Shown in pieces: positions 1 to 12,269 of a DNA stretch of 64,000 nucleotides. This DNA comes from Boswellia sacra (Eukaryota > Streptophyta > Magnoliopsida > Sapindales > Burseraceae): positions 835,071 through 899,070 of the forward strand of contig SNVD02014110.1 in assembly GCA_013180625.2 (NCBI GenBank), given 5' to 3'. The notes under the pieces were generated by a model that saw only the letters and a program-made list of their open reading frames with translations, made no database searches and was not told the origin of the DNA. The position numbers and the translations under genes are program-made. Within the stretch, counting starts at the first letter, position 1; each line of letters begins with the position of its first letter.

Positions 1-664
1 TGATTAGTAGTTTAGTTAAGCATGATTAATGGTTAATCAGTAGTTATTATATGATGATTGATGGTTAGTAATACATGTTTATTTATGCCTTACTGTGCTC
101 GTCATTGCTAATGTTTTTATTTGATGATGAATGGTTAACTTAAGAGTTCCTTTAGTCTATAGTATTATTTAAATTATTGCACTATCACTTGAATGGTCGT
201 AATCCCCAATCCCCTCCCCTATGTTTCATGGCTATGTAATCAATTTTCCTCCTATTTTTATGCATGTATATAAATTGTTCACCTCGTATGTAATAAACAA
301 GTAAAATGTAGTTGTGTGTATAATAAAACTTAGGACCAAGATAGGATAGCATTATTAACTCAGAACTTATAACTGAATAGACCCTACTAGAAGCCAAATT
401 AACATCTACGCAGGTGTAACCTATACCTAACTTCCCAAACCCAACTCTAAAGAGATGATGAGTAGTAAGGTCTAGAAGCAAGAGATCGACTACTGTCATC
501 CAATTTTTTTCATGGTCAATTATCTAGGCGATGAATTCAATATATCTCTGGGTCTTGTCTTTGTGACTTGACTCATATGGCCCTTTAAGTATCCGAAAGG
601 AGCTTAGCAAAATAGTACTGTCGAGGTTTATAAGTGCTTGGGTTAGGATAGAAGCCTTGTTTAC
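1..664 (+). repeat. Ty3/gypsy-type LTR fragment, copy 1
   Basis: This is the 3' part of a long LTR whose start lies outside the window. The stretch 185-600 aligns by eye with 1375-1780, with 21780-22200 and, in reverse, with 22870-23290. Shared words include a run of T/C after 'gtaatcc', an 'accctaNNgaaggcc' block, 'tctctgaaaggatga' and a final 'GAAGCC...ACA' end. The other copies have 'gggtggcgacttc', a phrase typical of the 3' part of Tat/Ogre-type gypsy LTRs, so that lineage is the best guess. No coding potential is visible; the 104-residue minus-strand reading frame is a by-product. Confidence 0.55.
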
Positions 665-2077
665 ATGCATGTTAGTAAGTATGAGGAATGTTTGCTTGTT
701 TAGCTAAATTTCTTATGATTAATTTCCTATCTTGATGATGATTATTGATGTTGTTGATTGGAATGCGTCATGGAGGTTTATTAATATGTGATTTTTATTG
801 AATATGGGAGATATGAGAGATAGGTGGGTTCATGTTGTTGGTGAAAAACCCATTTTTGAAAAGTGAAACTCCATTATGCTTTTGATGATGTTTGTTTACT
901 TGATATTAAACTCTCAGTTTTGATGTGATTGAAGCATTGATGGTGGATAAACTCACATTGATGATGAGGAATCCACCTCGAAGATTGGAGATTAGGATGG
1001 GTAGGAGATATTGGAGATTAGCATAAGTAGGAGATGTAAGAGAAGGGTAGACCCACGTTGCTTGGTAGGGAGTTGTTTATGGAGTTTAGGATATTTTGGA
1101 AGTGTTGATTATCAGATAGACTCACATGTTTGGTGAGAAGTCCTTTTGTTGAATTGGACGTCGTGTTTTGTTATGGAAGTTTTTATTTGAGTGTGGCCAT
1201 GAGGGTGGTTAGAAGACGGATGGATTCACATTAATTGGTGAAGGATTTGTTTTCCAATGGTAGACCCATTATAGTTCTTGGCACTTTTAGGCAGCAATTG
1301 GTCAATATTGGGAGTGTTTTGAATTCTGTTTCTTTGTTTTAGACCTATTTACTTTACGCATTTATTTTATCACATTATGAAGAATGGTTGTAATCCCTTT
1401 TCCTTTTTCCCCCACGTTTGATGAAAATTGTACTTTATTCTCCTTCCCCCCATTCTATGTATGTTTATAAAATGTCTCGTCTCACATGTAATAAAAAAAT
1501 AAAATTAGTTGTGTGCATTAAATGAAATAGAATCAAGATGGATAATAGTTAACAATCCAAAACTATGCACTTGATAGACCCTAATGAGGGCCGAACTTTG
1601 TTCAGGTGGATCGAAGATCGTACCTAATTTTTCGAGCCCATCTCTGAAAGGATAAAGGTAGTTTAGGTCCAAAAGTAAGGGATCATATTGTCATCACTCA
1701 ATTTTCCCATGGTTATTCTTGAGTGGCAATTTTGTGATCTCCGGGCTTATCTTCATGACTTAACTCCTGCTACCTCTCTGAAAAGGGTTTGAATATTCGA
1801 TTCTTTCTTCAACTTGGAATTGATTCACAACAATTCTTTTCTTTTTTTTTCATAAAAAAAATATGGATTCTGGTCGTCATTTTTGAGATAGTTTTTCATT
1901 ACGTATACGTAGTGTATATATGCTTATCCTTCATCCTTTATGCAGTTTCGATATTGGATAGAAGGATTCATTTTCCTTTCTTTCCCAAAAAAAGGCAGTC
2001 AACTCCATTTGTTAGAACAGCTTCGAAAACAGTTTCAAGATCACAGGCACTTAGGAAAGGATGGAAGCCTCGCTCAC
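665..2077 (+). repeat. Ty3/gypsy-type LTR, copy 2
   Basis: A second LTR-like copy in the same orientation as copy 1, about 1.19 kb downstream of it. Its 3' end is placed at the 'gaagcctcgctcaca' string near 2063-2077, which matches the ends of the copies at 22248 and (reversed) 22820. The part from about 780 to 1270 contains a loosely repeated motif of the form 'agactcacatNNttggtga', recurring every 70-130 bp; the reversed LTR near 23395 and 23475 shows the same motif. The left boundary is uncertain and no gene is seen. Confidence 0.45.
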
Positions 2078-3829
2078 AATAATAGATCTAGATCCAAGTC
2101 AAGGGACAAGAAAAGGAGAAAGTGTTAGAATTGCGGAAGACTGGGCCTCATGAGAAAAGATTGCAAATTTAAAAAGGAAGAATATTCGAAGCTTAATCTA
2201 CATGCATCAAAATCAAAGAATTCACAAGTAAATATTGTTGAAGATAAAGATTCATATGAGGAGGGAAAGGTATTATCGGTTGTTTGGGAAGGAATCCAAT
2301 ATCAATGGGTTTTAGATTTGGCTATTTCATTCCATATAAAACATCAAGATTGGTTTCGTACTTATCCACCAAGTGGAGGGACTATTTATACAGGTGATAA
2401 TAACACATGTAAAATAGTGAGAGTTGGAGATGTTCAAAAAAAATGTTTGCTTAATAGCTCTACATATACTATTTATAGTGTGCGACATGTATCAAATCTT
2501 CGAAAAAGTCTCTTGTCATTGGACAAGTTTGATCAAGACGATTTTAAATTTTCTGGAGAAAATTAGTAAAATGAAGATAGTCAAAGGAGCTATAGTAGTT
2601 ACAAAGAGAGAATTGATAGGTGGTTTGTATCGATTGATAGGAGAAACAGGAGTCAATGAAGTTGTAATTGCTACACTATGACAAATTCGACATCAATTTG
2701 GCATAGGCATTTACGGCACATGAGCAAGCAAGGACTGAAGTTACTCCTCAATAAAAACTTACTACCTCGATTAAAATCTATTGATTTAGATTTTTGTAAA
2801 GATTATCTCTACAAAATGCATCATAGAATAAGTTTTCCTTCAACAACTACTAGAGGTAAGAATGATTTAGACTTGATACATTCTAATATTTGGAAGCTTA
2901 TATTGCATCTAATGGAGGAACAAAGTAGTTTATCTTATTCATTGATGACTTTTCTAGAAAAGTTTAGGTGTATATGCTCAAAAGGAAGAATAAAGCTTTC
3001 AATTATTTTACAAAGTTTAAACTTTGGTGGAAAATCAAAAAGGGAAGAAGATTAAGTGTGTAAAAACCGATAATAAAGGAGAGCACATATCATCAAAGTT
3101 TAAGGAGTTTTGTAGTAAACATGGCATAGTGAAACATCTAAGGCTTCCAGGAACTCCACAACGGAAAAAAAAAAAAAAAGTGGCAGAAAGGATGAATCAT
3201 ACACTCATAGATCATGCTAAAAGCATGTTAAGTTATGTCAGGGTAGAAAAATGTTTTTGGGCAAAGGCAGTACACACCATGTGTTACTTGTAAATCGTTC
3301 TCCCAGTATTCCATTGGATTACAAGATTCCTGAGGAGATATGGTCTAAGAAACCTATCAATTATTCACTCCTTCATATATTTGGTCGTGATGCTTATGTT
3401 TGTATTCCTAAAGAGTATAGGACTAAGCTGGATCTAAGATCTAGAAAGTGCTTTTTTCTTGGCTATGCAGATGAAACAAAGGGTATAGATTGTGGGATCT
3501 TACTACCCACAAGGTTATTATTAGCTGAGATATTGTTTTTAATAAAGATTCAACGCAAAAAAAAGGCAACCAAACTAACAAATAATGAAGATAGTAAAAT
3601 TTAAAACTTTGCATGAAGTTCAAGATCAACATGACCAACAAATCGATGAAGTAGTTGATAGACAATGATAACAATGAAGTAGAAGAGGTTGAAACTGAAG
3701 AAAATCAAAGCCAACCTATTAGAGATCTAAGACCCTCAGTTTGGCTCAAAAGTTATGTCACTACTTATGCTTGTATCACTAAAGAGCATGAGCCTTGTTC
3801 ATATCAAGAAGCCTATGAATCCAAGGACT
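2078..3829 (+). pseudogene. Copia 1 gag end, protease and integrase (broken)
   Basis: The gag tail is a basic RS/K-rich run followed by a CCHC zinc knuckle at 2123-2164, in which the residue after the first Cys is now a TAG stop and the His is Leu. The protease region at 2306-2332 reads WVLDLA where copia has W-V-x-D-S-G, so the catalytic triplet is lost. A GAG-pre-integrase stretch with the WH...L.H core starts near 2697. Integrase follows: VKTDNKGEH (second catalytic Asp) near 3060, and KVAERMNHTL (a changed form of the catalytic-Glu region) near 3178, after an A-rich slippage run at 3163-3179. The C-terminal integrase part runs to about 3530. Several stops and frameshifts break it. It stops at the gypsy target site CTACT (3830-3834) and resumes at 11482. 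Confidence 0.85.
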
Positions 3830-3834
3830 CTACT

Positions 3835-4172
3835 TGATATAGCACGACTTATTTTATTGTTAGGGTTATTATAGTCTTTTAGTCTTTATTTAATTAGGGT
3901 TTCATTTAATTTGGTAAATTATTAGTTTAGAGATTTTGACTCAAAGAGGGATTTTGACTCATCCTAATTTGACTCAAATTTCTAATATGTTTTGGTTAGT
4001 ATAAATATAGGTTTTCATTATCATTTTATTAGACATTATTTAGCCATTGCTTATTTGATATATTGAGAGATTATTTAAAGAAGAGCGTGGACTGGTTGTT
4101 TGATTGTTTGAGTGAGTAATTGTTAAGTGCGTGTTTGAACTTTAGTTTGTTCTTGTTATAGGTTTCCCATCA
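3835..4172 (+). repeat. Gypsy 5' LTR
   Basis: 338 bp, TG...CA termini, closely matching 11155-11476 over its whole length. It contains the sequence 'agtataaatata' near 3999, a candidate TATA box for the element's own transcript, also kept in the 3' copy. It is followed at once by a primer-binding site. Confidence 0.88.
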
Positions 4173-4175
4173 AAT

Positions 4176-4188
4176 TGGTATCAAAGCC
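4176..4188 (+). other. Gypsy primer-binding site
   Basis: TGGTATCAAAGCC lies 3 bp after the 5' LTR. It matches the usual plant initiator-Met tRNA primer site TGGTATCAGAGC except for one base, as expected for an element primed by tRNA-iMet. Confidence 0.8.
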
Positions 4189-5295
4189 TAACTTTGTTTC
4201 TAAAAAATCATCCCTAACTCCAAAAAATCATGAAACAGTCACTGTTTAACACTAATCATCATCAGATTTACTGTTCATCATCGATAACCGGCGAATCACC
4301 CATCACCAAATACGCCAAATCGTAAATCGGGCCACTCCTATCATTCTTCCATTTATCACCATCACCAGAAACCCCCTATAATGCCCAAAAATAGTTCTTT
4401 GTTGTCACTGTTCAACACCGTTGACCAGTGAGTGGTGTCTCACCTCCACCACCAAGCCATAGATCGGCCCCTTCCCATCAACTTTCCCTCCTTGGCTAAC
4501 AACTAATCCCTACTAACAAATCATCAAAAACCCAAAATTATTTTCGGTCACCACCACACGAACCACCCTCCTCCACCACGCTTGAGCTGACACCACCAAC
4601 GTCAAAAGCTTTAGCAACCACCGTCTAACAACACCCAGCCATCCCCGCCGGTCGTTCATCATCAAAAATCGATCATCCAGCACCAAATCCGTTCAGACAT
4701 CGCATCTCCTCCACCCCATGACTAAGCTCCACCATTCCATGGCCACACCAAGATTGCAAGCCGCCGATCTGTTGCCTGGACACCTCAACATCATCGTCTA
4801 ATCGCCAAAAATTGCCTCACATGCCACACGCGTTGCCACCCGAGAGTGCTTTGGATGTTTGAGGTTAGGGACTTCTTTGTCACTTTTTAAAATTGATTGA
4901 TATTTTTTATTAGGTGCTTTCAGTAGTTTGCCATTGAATCAAGTCTAATATCCTGGAAATTCACCCACTTTGTATAATTACACCACTGTCCGAACTTCTA
5001 AATTTTTGTAATTTACCACCTTTCGTTTAACCCTCGCATTCTCAATATTTATGATTAGCCTATATAGTTCCATTACATTTCACTTTAGCCTATTTAGTTT
5101 TATAGTTTAGCTTATATCATCTTACTTTTAAGTACAAGTTAGCCATCATATTTCATTTTCTTTTAGTTTAACCCAAAAGAAATCAAATCATTACATATTT
5201 ACTTTTCTTGTCTTTATTTGCATTGTAGCAGCATCAGATTTATTTTTATCGCTCATAGAAATTTTAGTCAAGACTTAGTATAACCACTTAAAAAA
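4189..5295 (+). other. Gypsy untranslated leader
   Basis: About 1.1 kb between the primer site and the gag ATG. The part 4240-4850 is C-rich with many CAC/ACC words (His/Pro/Thr-rich in any frame) and frequent stops; no protein is recognised. The rest is AT-rich. Confidence 0.6.
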
Positions 5296-8200
5296 ATGGC
5301 AGACCCAAATCCCCCTCCTAAACAACCTATCTAACAACTTATCCAATAATCTGATTTAAATGGCACAAAAAATAGGTTGAATGGATTCAAACATAGGTTC
5401 ACTCGCATAGAACATATAATACTTGACATTAGAGAGTAAGTTAATCGTAGGAATAACAATATTGGATCATCTAATAGGTTTGATAAGGGTAAGAAAGTCA
5501 TAGGATCCATATCGAAAAGATACCATGAGCGAGAATATACTCATAATCCTTTATTTGAAGAGGATAATGATGATAGAGGTAGTCATAGATGTAATAAAAG
5601 TCATTCTAGGCATGAGTCATCTGACATTCCTAAAGGAGTCAAACATAATGTCTCTAAATTTGATGGTAGGTTAGAAGCCACTGTTTTCCTAGATTGGATA
5701 GATGCCATAGAGGAGTACTTTGCTTAGCATGACATGGTTGACACCAATCGTGTTCATTTTGCTGGACTTTAGTTAGTTGTACTGCTAAGCTCTATTGTCA
5801 GTCTATGGAACATTGATTTTACCAACAATATCATCGTCCTCATACTTAGGAAGAACTGAAAAAGGATCTTACACAAAAATATGTCACTTAGTCTTATAAA
5901 ACGCAACTTTACATACAATTGCTTAACCTTAGGCAGGGTTCTTCTAGTGTCTTTGAGTACCAATCTAAGTTTGATAGTCTTTACATTAGGTGTAACATTG
6001 AAAAGTCTAATGGTGCCACCCACCACATCTAGATTTATCAATTGACTTAGGTATGACATTTAGCGTGTTGTTGAGTTAAGCTATCCTGATACTTTAGAAG
6101 ATGCCTATAATAAAGCCTTAGATGCTGAACTCCATACTAATGCTTATAATACTAGGAAAACTTCTTCAATGCATACCCCATCTCCTCATATCAAAGCTTT
6201 CAATAGAAGCAACTTTAATCAACAGTCCTCCACGACTAAAGCTTCTAACTCGTCAACTCTTTGTTACCCTACATCTAGTGCCTCAAATCCCAATGTCAAT
6301 TCTTGTTTCAATTCAAATAGGGAATGATCAATGAACACTTCAAACCAATCCTTTAGTACCTCTCTCTAGTTGTGTGTCATAATTATCAATGTAGAGGTCA
6401 TATTGCTGCTCGTTGTCCTAGTCGTATCATAACCATAGGATATGACCCTAGTGAACAATAGATAAGGATCCTAAAGGAGAGCTCTTAGAACCATTAGAAG
6501 AGAATGAAGATTTAGGATTATGAGACATTCACAAAGAGAAGTTTGATGAACAATTGTCAGTTATTCGTTGTATCTTGTCCACTCCAGTAGTTTCTGATTC
6601 TTGGAAGAGAACTAGTATTTTTCATACTTTAGTCTCCCTTAAGAATCAATTGTGCAAACTAGTGATTGATGGAGGTAGTACCTTAAATGTCAGGTAGTAC
6701 CTTGAATGTCATCTTTAAAGGTGTAATTGATAGGTTTAAACTCACTCTAGAGCCTCAATCTAATCCTTTCCAAGTAGCTTGGGTCAATAAAACAACCTAC
6801 CTGTCACTCATAGATGTCTTGTTCCTCTTAAGTTGTGTCTTATAATGAAAACATCTATTGTGACATGTTACCCATGGATGTAGCTCATATCCTCCTACTT
6901 AGACCTTGACTTTATGACCATGATGTTATAAACTATGGGAAAGAGAATACGTATGTGTTTAATCATTGTGGTAAACCTATTACTATGAAACCAACCAAAC
7001 CTATAGTTAATTGTAAGGTTTCAACTAAGGTTCAAAAGAGAGCCTAAGAAACGCAACTTGAATATTCTGGCCCTAACTCATTTTATGAAAGAGAGCCAAG
7101 AGACTAGTATTGTGTACACTTTGGTTCTAAAAGCGCGATCACCAAAGTCTAGCTTAGACTTTTTCCCTAAGATAGGTGAACTTTTAAAGGAATTTAGTGA
7201 TGTAGCCCTTGAGGACCTACCAAATGAGCTACCACCCATGAAAGACATTCAAGAGGGTCAGTTAGAGAAAGTTTTCATTTGTCATAGTCTTAGTCCTTAT
7301 GCAATCCCTGTGTTACTCACCCCTAAGAAAGATGGATCTTAGAGAATGTGTGTTGATACTAGTACCATCAAAAAATAACTATCAAATATAGGTTTTCCAT
7401 ACCAAGACTTAAATACATGTTAGATGAACTAGCTGGTTCTAGTTGGTTCTCCAAGATAGATTTAAGGAGTGGTTATCACAAATGAGGATTAGACTAGGTG
7501 ATGAGTGGAAAACCACTTTTAAATCCCTTGATGGAGATATGAGTGGTTCGTATGTCTTTTGGTTTGTCTAATACCCTTAGTACTTTATAAGAGTCATGAC
7601 CCATATGTTACGACCTTTTATAGGAAAGTTCCTTGCAATTTATTTTGATGACATTCTCATATATAGTTAGAGTGAGAAAGAACATTTAGACCACCTTAAG
7701 GAAGTTTTCCATGCCCTTAGGAATGAGAAGATATATATCAATCTTAAGAAATGTTCTTTTAAACAATCTTAAGTCCTTTTCTTAGTATTCATAGTTTCTT
7801 CAGAAGGTATTAAAGCTTATTCTAGTAAAGTAAAAGCTATTACATCTTGGCATAGACCTAGGACCTTATCTGAAACTCGTAGTTTCCATGGACTAGCATC
7901 TTTCTATAGGAGATTCATCATATCACCCTTCACTAATTGCATGCAAAAGGGGTGAATTTCAATGGACCCCCCCTACAGCCACAAGAGCATTTGAGCTTAA
8001 GCAACGAATGACCCATGCCCCCGTCCTTAGGCACCCAGATTTTTTCAAAGTCTTTGAAGTAGCTTGTGATGCTTCAAGAGTAGATATAGGAGGAGTCTTA
8101 AGTTAAGAGTGTCACCCTATTACTTTTTTTAGTGAGAAACTTAACAAGGCTAAACAAAGATATTCTACCTATGATAAAGAGTTATATGCTATTGTTAGAT

Positions 8201-11140
8201 CTCTACAACATTAGCAATATTATCTTTTGCCTAATGAATTTGTCCTCTACTCTGACCATCAAGCATTAAAATATCTTTAATCTCAAAAGCGATTGAGTGA
8301 GAGACACGTCAAGTGGTCTAAGTTCCTTCAAATGTTCACCTTTGTACTGAGACATAGGCTTGAAGAGGATAATAATGTAACCGATGCCCTTGGTAGAGCC
8401 ATGTATACCCTTGAAACCATGCAAGTTGAGATTGTAGGTTTTGATAGGATGAAATTTGAGTATCCCTCTTGTCTTGATTTTGGCATCATTCATAAGGAAC
8501 TCTTAGATAATAATCGTAGAGATCATGTAGATTTTATTATTCGTGATGGTTATCTTTTTAAGGATTCTCTTTGATGCGTTCCTTATACTTCTATGAGAGA
8601 TTTTCTAGTTTCGAAATTGCATGCTAGAGATTAGCTTGTCACATAGGGAGAGATAAAACCATTACCTTAGTTGAGGATAGGTTTTATTGACCTTCATTAA
8701 AGAGGGATGTTGTTAGGATTGTATCCCGGTGTCGTACTTGTCAACTAACTAAGTCTAGGAAACTTACTCTATGATTATACACTCCCCTCCCTGTTCTTCA
8801 CCTTTCTTGAAGAGACGTTAGTATGAACTTTCTTTTAGGATTACCTAAACCGTTAGGAAACATGATTCTATTTTTGTTGTGGTTGATAGGTTCTCTTAAA
8901 TGGCTCATTTTATCCCTTGTTTTAAAACTAGTGATACTTCACATATAGCTCAACTATTCTTTAGGGAGATTGTCCATATTGACAGACTGTCTATGTCAAT
9001 AGTGTTTAATAAAGATTTTAAGTTTGTTAGTTACTTTTGGAAGACACTATAGAAACTGTTTAGCACATCTCTTAAGTTCTTTTTAGTTTATCGTCCTCAA
9101 ACCGATGGCTAAACTGAAGTGGTTAATCGTAGCTTAGAAAACTTGCTTCATTGTGTGGTAGGAGAAAAGTTAGGTAATTGGGATTTAGTGTTGCCTATCA
9201 TTGAGTTTGCTTATAATAATGTTGTTCATAGGTCTAGAGTCCATTCATGATTGTTTATGGTATTTGTTGCAAAAAAATCACAAGTATACGGAATTGTTAC
9301 AAGTAATAAAGTGAAAGTACATATATCGTTCCCACGAGGATTGTCGTTACTACTTACCAAAATTTTATTAACTCTTATTTAAAATAAAATAAAAATTTGA
9401 AATTGAGATTTCATTTGTAAGGAGATTAAATAGAAAATTAACACCGAGAAAATACAGTCACGAAACTAAAAAGAGAATACAATGACACAACGCTCTAGGG
9501 TACCGATTTCACTGAGATTAATCTACTCTAATTATTAAATACTATAATACCAATCTTATTCCTAATTATTGCCAATCGATTTCACCGATGTAATTGTTAT
9601 TCTTTCTCAAGCAATAACAATGTATATTAATATATTATAATCACATCTTTGTCTCATCTAACTCACTATTAATACTTATTAAGCACAAGAAATCAATAAT
9701 ATTATACAAACTACATTCATATCTCTATCTCATGTTGATTTATGGCAAAATAATTAAGGACTAATATGAATATCACTTCTTAGTCCCAATTCATATCTCA
9801 AATCATGCAAAAGTTGATTAGGCTTTCACAAGCATTAAGCAAATTAAATCGTTGAACAATCATGGAATAAATTACTAAGATATTGAATTCAATTAACTAT
9901 AGCATCATAATTTGACTACATCTTAACCCTAGAAGACAGAACTTAATTCATATTAAAAAAAATACTCATGACAAACATAATTAAACAAAATAAAAAGGGA
10001 AAAAGAAAACTAGACTGTTGGAGACAAATCCGGTCACTACGAACTTCCAACATAGAAAATCCCCTCTCCAACCGCCACAAGAGGGGAAAGAGTTTCTCTC
10101 TCTAGAGGGTGAAGAGTTCTTCTCCCGAATGGGAGATGTCTCAAAATGAAGGAAAATGCCATATTTATAGGCTGGGGGCAAAATGCAAAAATTCAAAGTT
10201 TCAACTCATGGGCCAATTGCAAAATTTTAAACCTATTACAATGCCTGCAACACTATAAAATTACAATTTTGCCTTTTTAGTAAAATGCACATAGCTTCTC
10301 AATAGAACTTTGATTAATGAACCGTAAACTTATTCAGAAAGTAGACTTTTGAGGCTTTCCAAAGGTATAACACATGAACTCTAGTTCGTTATAGATTGGT
10401 ATAGAAAAGTCCGCGAATTTGGTGGAACATTTGAGGATAATGATTGTAATTGCTCAAATTGTCGTATTTTTGCTTGCAAATTCTCCAAATTCATACTTCA
10501 ATGTTATTTAACCTACACAAACACAAAAACACACGTAAAAGTAACAAGAATCCATGAAAATCGACAAAATATTAAGCTTAAAGATACTTAAATTGTGAGT
10601 ATAAAACCCACTTATCAATATTGCACCCCACCGACCCATTGATCTTGTTTGCCTACCCTCTACCTACCTTTTTTCAAATTTTACAACTGATTTCGCCACC
10701 CACATGAATGATTTTCATGCTGTGGACATAGGCATAATACCCATGGCCAATTTAAAGTTCTTCGTAGGCTTGGTTCTAATGCTTATTTATTTGATTTGCC
10801 TTCTGATTGGAGTATCAATCAATTTTTAATATGGTAGACTTGTTTCTTTACTAAGGACATTTCAAGCCTCCAGCTATGTTTGATGTTTTTGCAAGTTCTC
10901 CTACTGTTGTCGTACCTCATTTGCCTCCGTTTGATCATCCTCTGACTGATGAGGTTGATCGCATTTTGGATGACCACTAAATTGCTTCTACTACTGATGG
11001 TTTTCGTCATTTTCTTGTTTGTTGGAAGGGTCGACCAGCAGATGATTATACTTGGCTTCTTAAGGATAAACTTTGTCGCATCAATCCCTATGCTTTGGAT
11101 TTTTACTTGTTGTCACACTCATCCGGAGATGAGTCTTTCT
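5296..11140 (+). pseudogene. Gypsy gag-pol, broken by many stops
   Basis: Gag starts at ATG 5296; the retrotransposon gag domain is readable from about 5640 (KFDGR, FLDWIDAIEEYF) to 6120. A CCHC zinc knuckle is intact at 6375-6416. The aspartic protease shows VIDGGS near 6664 where VDSGA/S-like motifs are usual, and carries a 19-bp tandem duplication (6673-6710). Reverse transcriptase runs from about 7200, with a piece missing between 7265 and 7285 and the YFDDIL catalytic box at 7641-7658. RNase H follows (about 8050-8420), with a D-A-S near 8074 and ending in NNVTDAL. Integrase spans 8600-9259 and resumes at 10623 after the solo LTR. Most in-frame stops look like CAG/CAA to TAG/TAA or TGG to TAG changes, i.e. 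C-to-T decay on one strand or the other. Confidence 0.85.
9265..10617. mobile_element. Solo LTR inserted in the gypsy integrase
   Basis: 1353 bp with TG...CA ends (TGTTGCAAAAAAATC ... CCCACTTATCA) and a near-perfect 5-bp target duplication (GTATT 9260-9264, ATATT 10618-10622). The integrase reading (VYG-I-AP) continues across the insertion once it is removed. No gag, pol, primer site or second LTR is seen. Read on the minus strand it would start TGATAAGTGGG; the orientation is not certain. It may belong to a non-autonomous LTR family. Confidence 0.7.
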
Positions 11141-11154
11141 AAGTTATGGGGAAT

Positions 11155-11476
11155 TGATATAGCGTGGCTTATTTTATTGTCAGGTTATTATAGTCTTTTA
11201 GTCTTCATTTAATTACGGTTTCATTTAATTTAGAAAATTATTAGTTTAGAGATTTTGACTCAAATAAGGGTTTTGACTCAAATTTCCAATATGTTTTAGT
11301 TAGTATAAATATAGGTTTTCATTATTATTTTATTAGACATTATTCAGATATTGATTATTTGATATATTGAGAGATTATTCAGAGAAGAACATGGATTGTT
11401 TGTTTGATTGTTTGAGTGAGTGATTGTTGAGTGCGTGTTTGAATCTTGGTTTGTTCTTGTTACGAGTTTATCGTCA
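11155..11476 (+). repeat. Gypsy 3' LTR
   Basis: 322 bp, partner of 3835-4172, preceded by a weak purine tract (11141-11154) and followed by the CTACT target duplication. It lacks one of the two 'gattttgactca' repeats seen in the 5' copy, which explains the shorter length. Confidence 0.88.
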
Positions 11477-11481
11477 CTACT

Positions 11482-12255
11482 AAATGGAGAATGGCTATGG
11501 AAGAGGAGATGGAAGCTTTACACGAGAACAAAACATGGGAATTAGTTTAATTACCCATAATGAGAAAGGCTATTGATTGTATACGGGTTTACAAACTCAA
11601 GAAAGATGCTAATGGGAATATCAAAAGATATAAAGCTTGGTTAATGGTAAAAGGCTATGATCAAAAATCTGGTATCGATTTCATTGAGATTTTTTCTCTA
11701 AATGTTTATTTAAGTACTATTCATATTTTGTTGAGTTTGGTAGTTGTACTTGTTTTAGAACTTGAGAGTTATATGTCAAAACTGCTTTCTAGCATGGGAA
11801 TCTTGAAGAAGAGATTTATACGACTCAATCTGAAGACTTTGTTGAGCAAACAAAAAGAATTTGATTTATAGGTTGACCAAATCACTATATGGTTTAAAGC
11901 AGGCACTAAGTTGGTGGTATAAGCGATTTGATTCTTTCATTATGAGCTTAAGATTCCGAAGATGTGAAGTTAAATATGCCTACTTCTATAGTCGTGGCAA
12001 TAGTGACTTCATGATCTTATTATTATATATGGATGATATATTAGTTCTTAGTATCAATACATATGGTACTGCAAACTTGAAAGCTCGTTTGGCTAGGGAG
12101 TCATTAAAGATTTAGGACTTGCTATTAGATTTCTTGGGAAGACAGTATTTAAACATAGAAAAAACAAGAAAGTCTAGATAACCTAGAGAAGTTATATTGA
12201 AAAGATCTCGTGTCGCTTCAATATGCAAGAAATTAAACCAGTTAGTACTCCAATT
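11482..12255 (+). pseudogene. Copia 1 reverse transcriptase, first part
   Basis: Continues the copia frame left at 3829. It begins KWRMAMEEEMEAL, the conserved start of the copia RT domain, then NKTWELV. An ARLVAKGY-like block has decayed to AWLMVKGYDQKSGIDF (about 11634-11682). SLYGLKQA is at about 11885, and the catalytic YMDD is intact at 12026-12037 followed by ILVLS. Frameshifts and stops lie near 11870 and 12113. It is cut at 12256 by the CACTA element and resumes at 18021. Confidence 0.87.
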
Positions 12256-12269
12256 CTTCACTACAAGAA

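Larger units (their letters stand above)
3835..11476 (+). mobile_element. Ty3/gypsy retrotransposon inserted in copia 1
   Basis: Two LTRs (3835-4172 and 11155-11476) begin TGATATAGC and end in CA. They flank a Met-tRNA-type primer site and gag-PR-RT-RNaseH-IN in gypsy order. The 5-bp target duplication CTACT is perfect (3830-3834 and 11477-11481), and removing the element joins the copia reading frame exactly. The 7.6-kb length includes a 1.35-kb solo LTR at 9265-10617. The LTRs differ at several sites and have small indels, so the insertion is not recent. All reading frames are broken. Confidence 0.92.

Noticed and set aside
4240..4850. C-rich stretch with His/Pro/Thr-rich readings
   Set aside because: Stops occur in all frames and it lies in the gypsy leader; composition alone does not support a gene.
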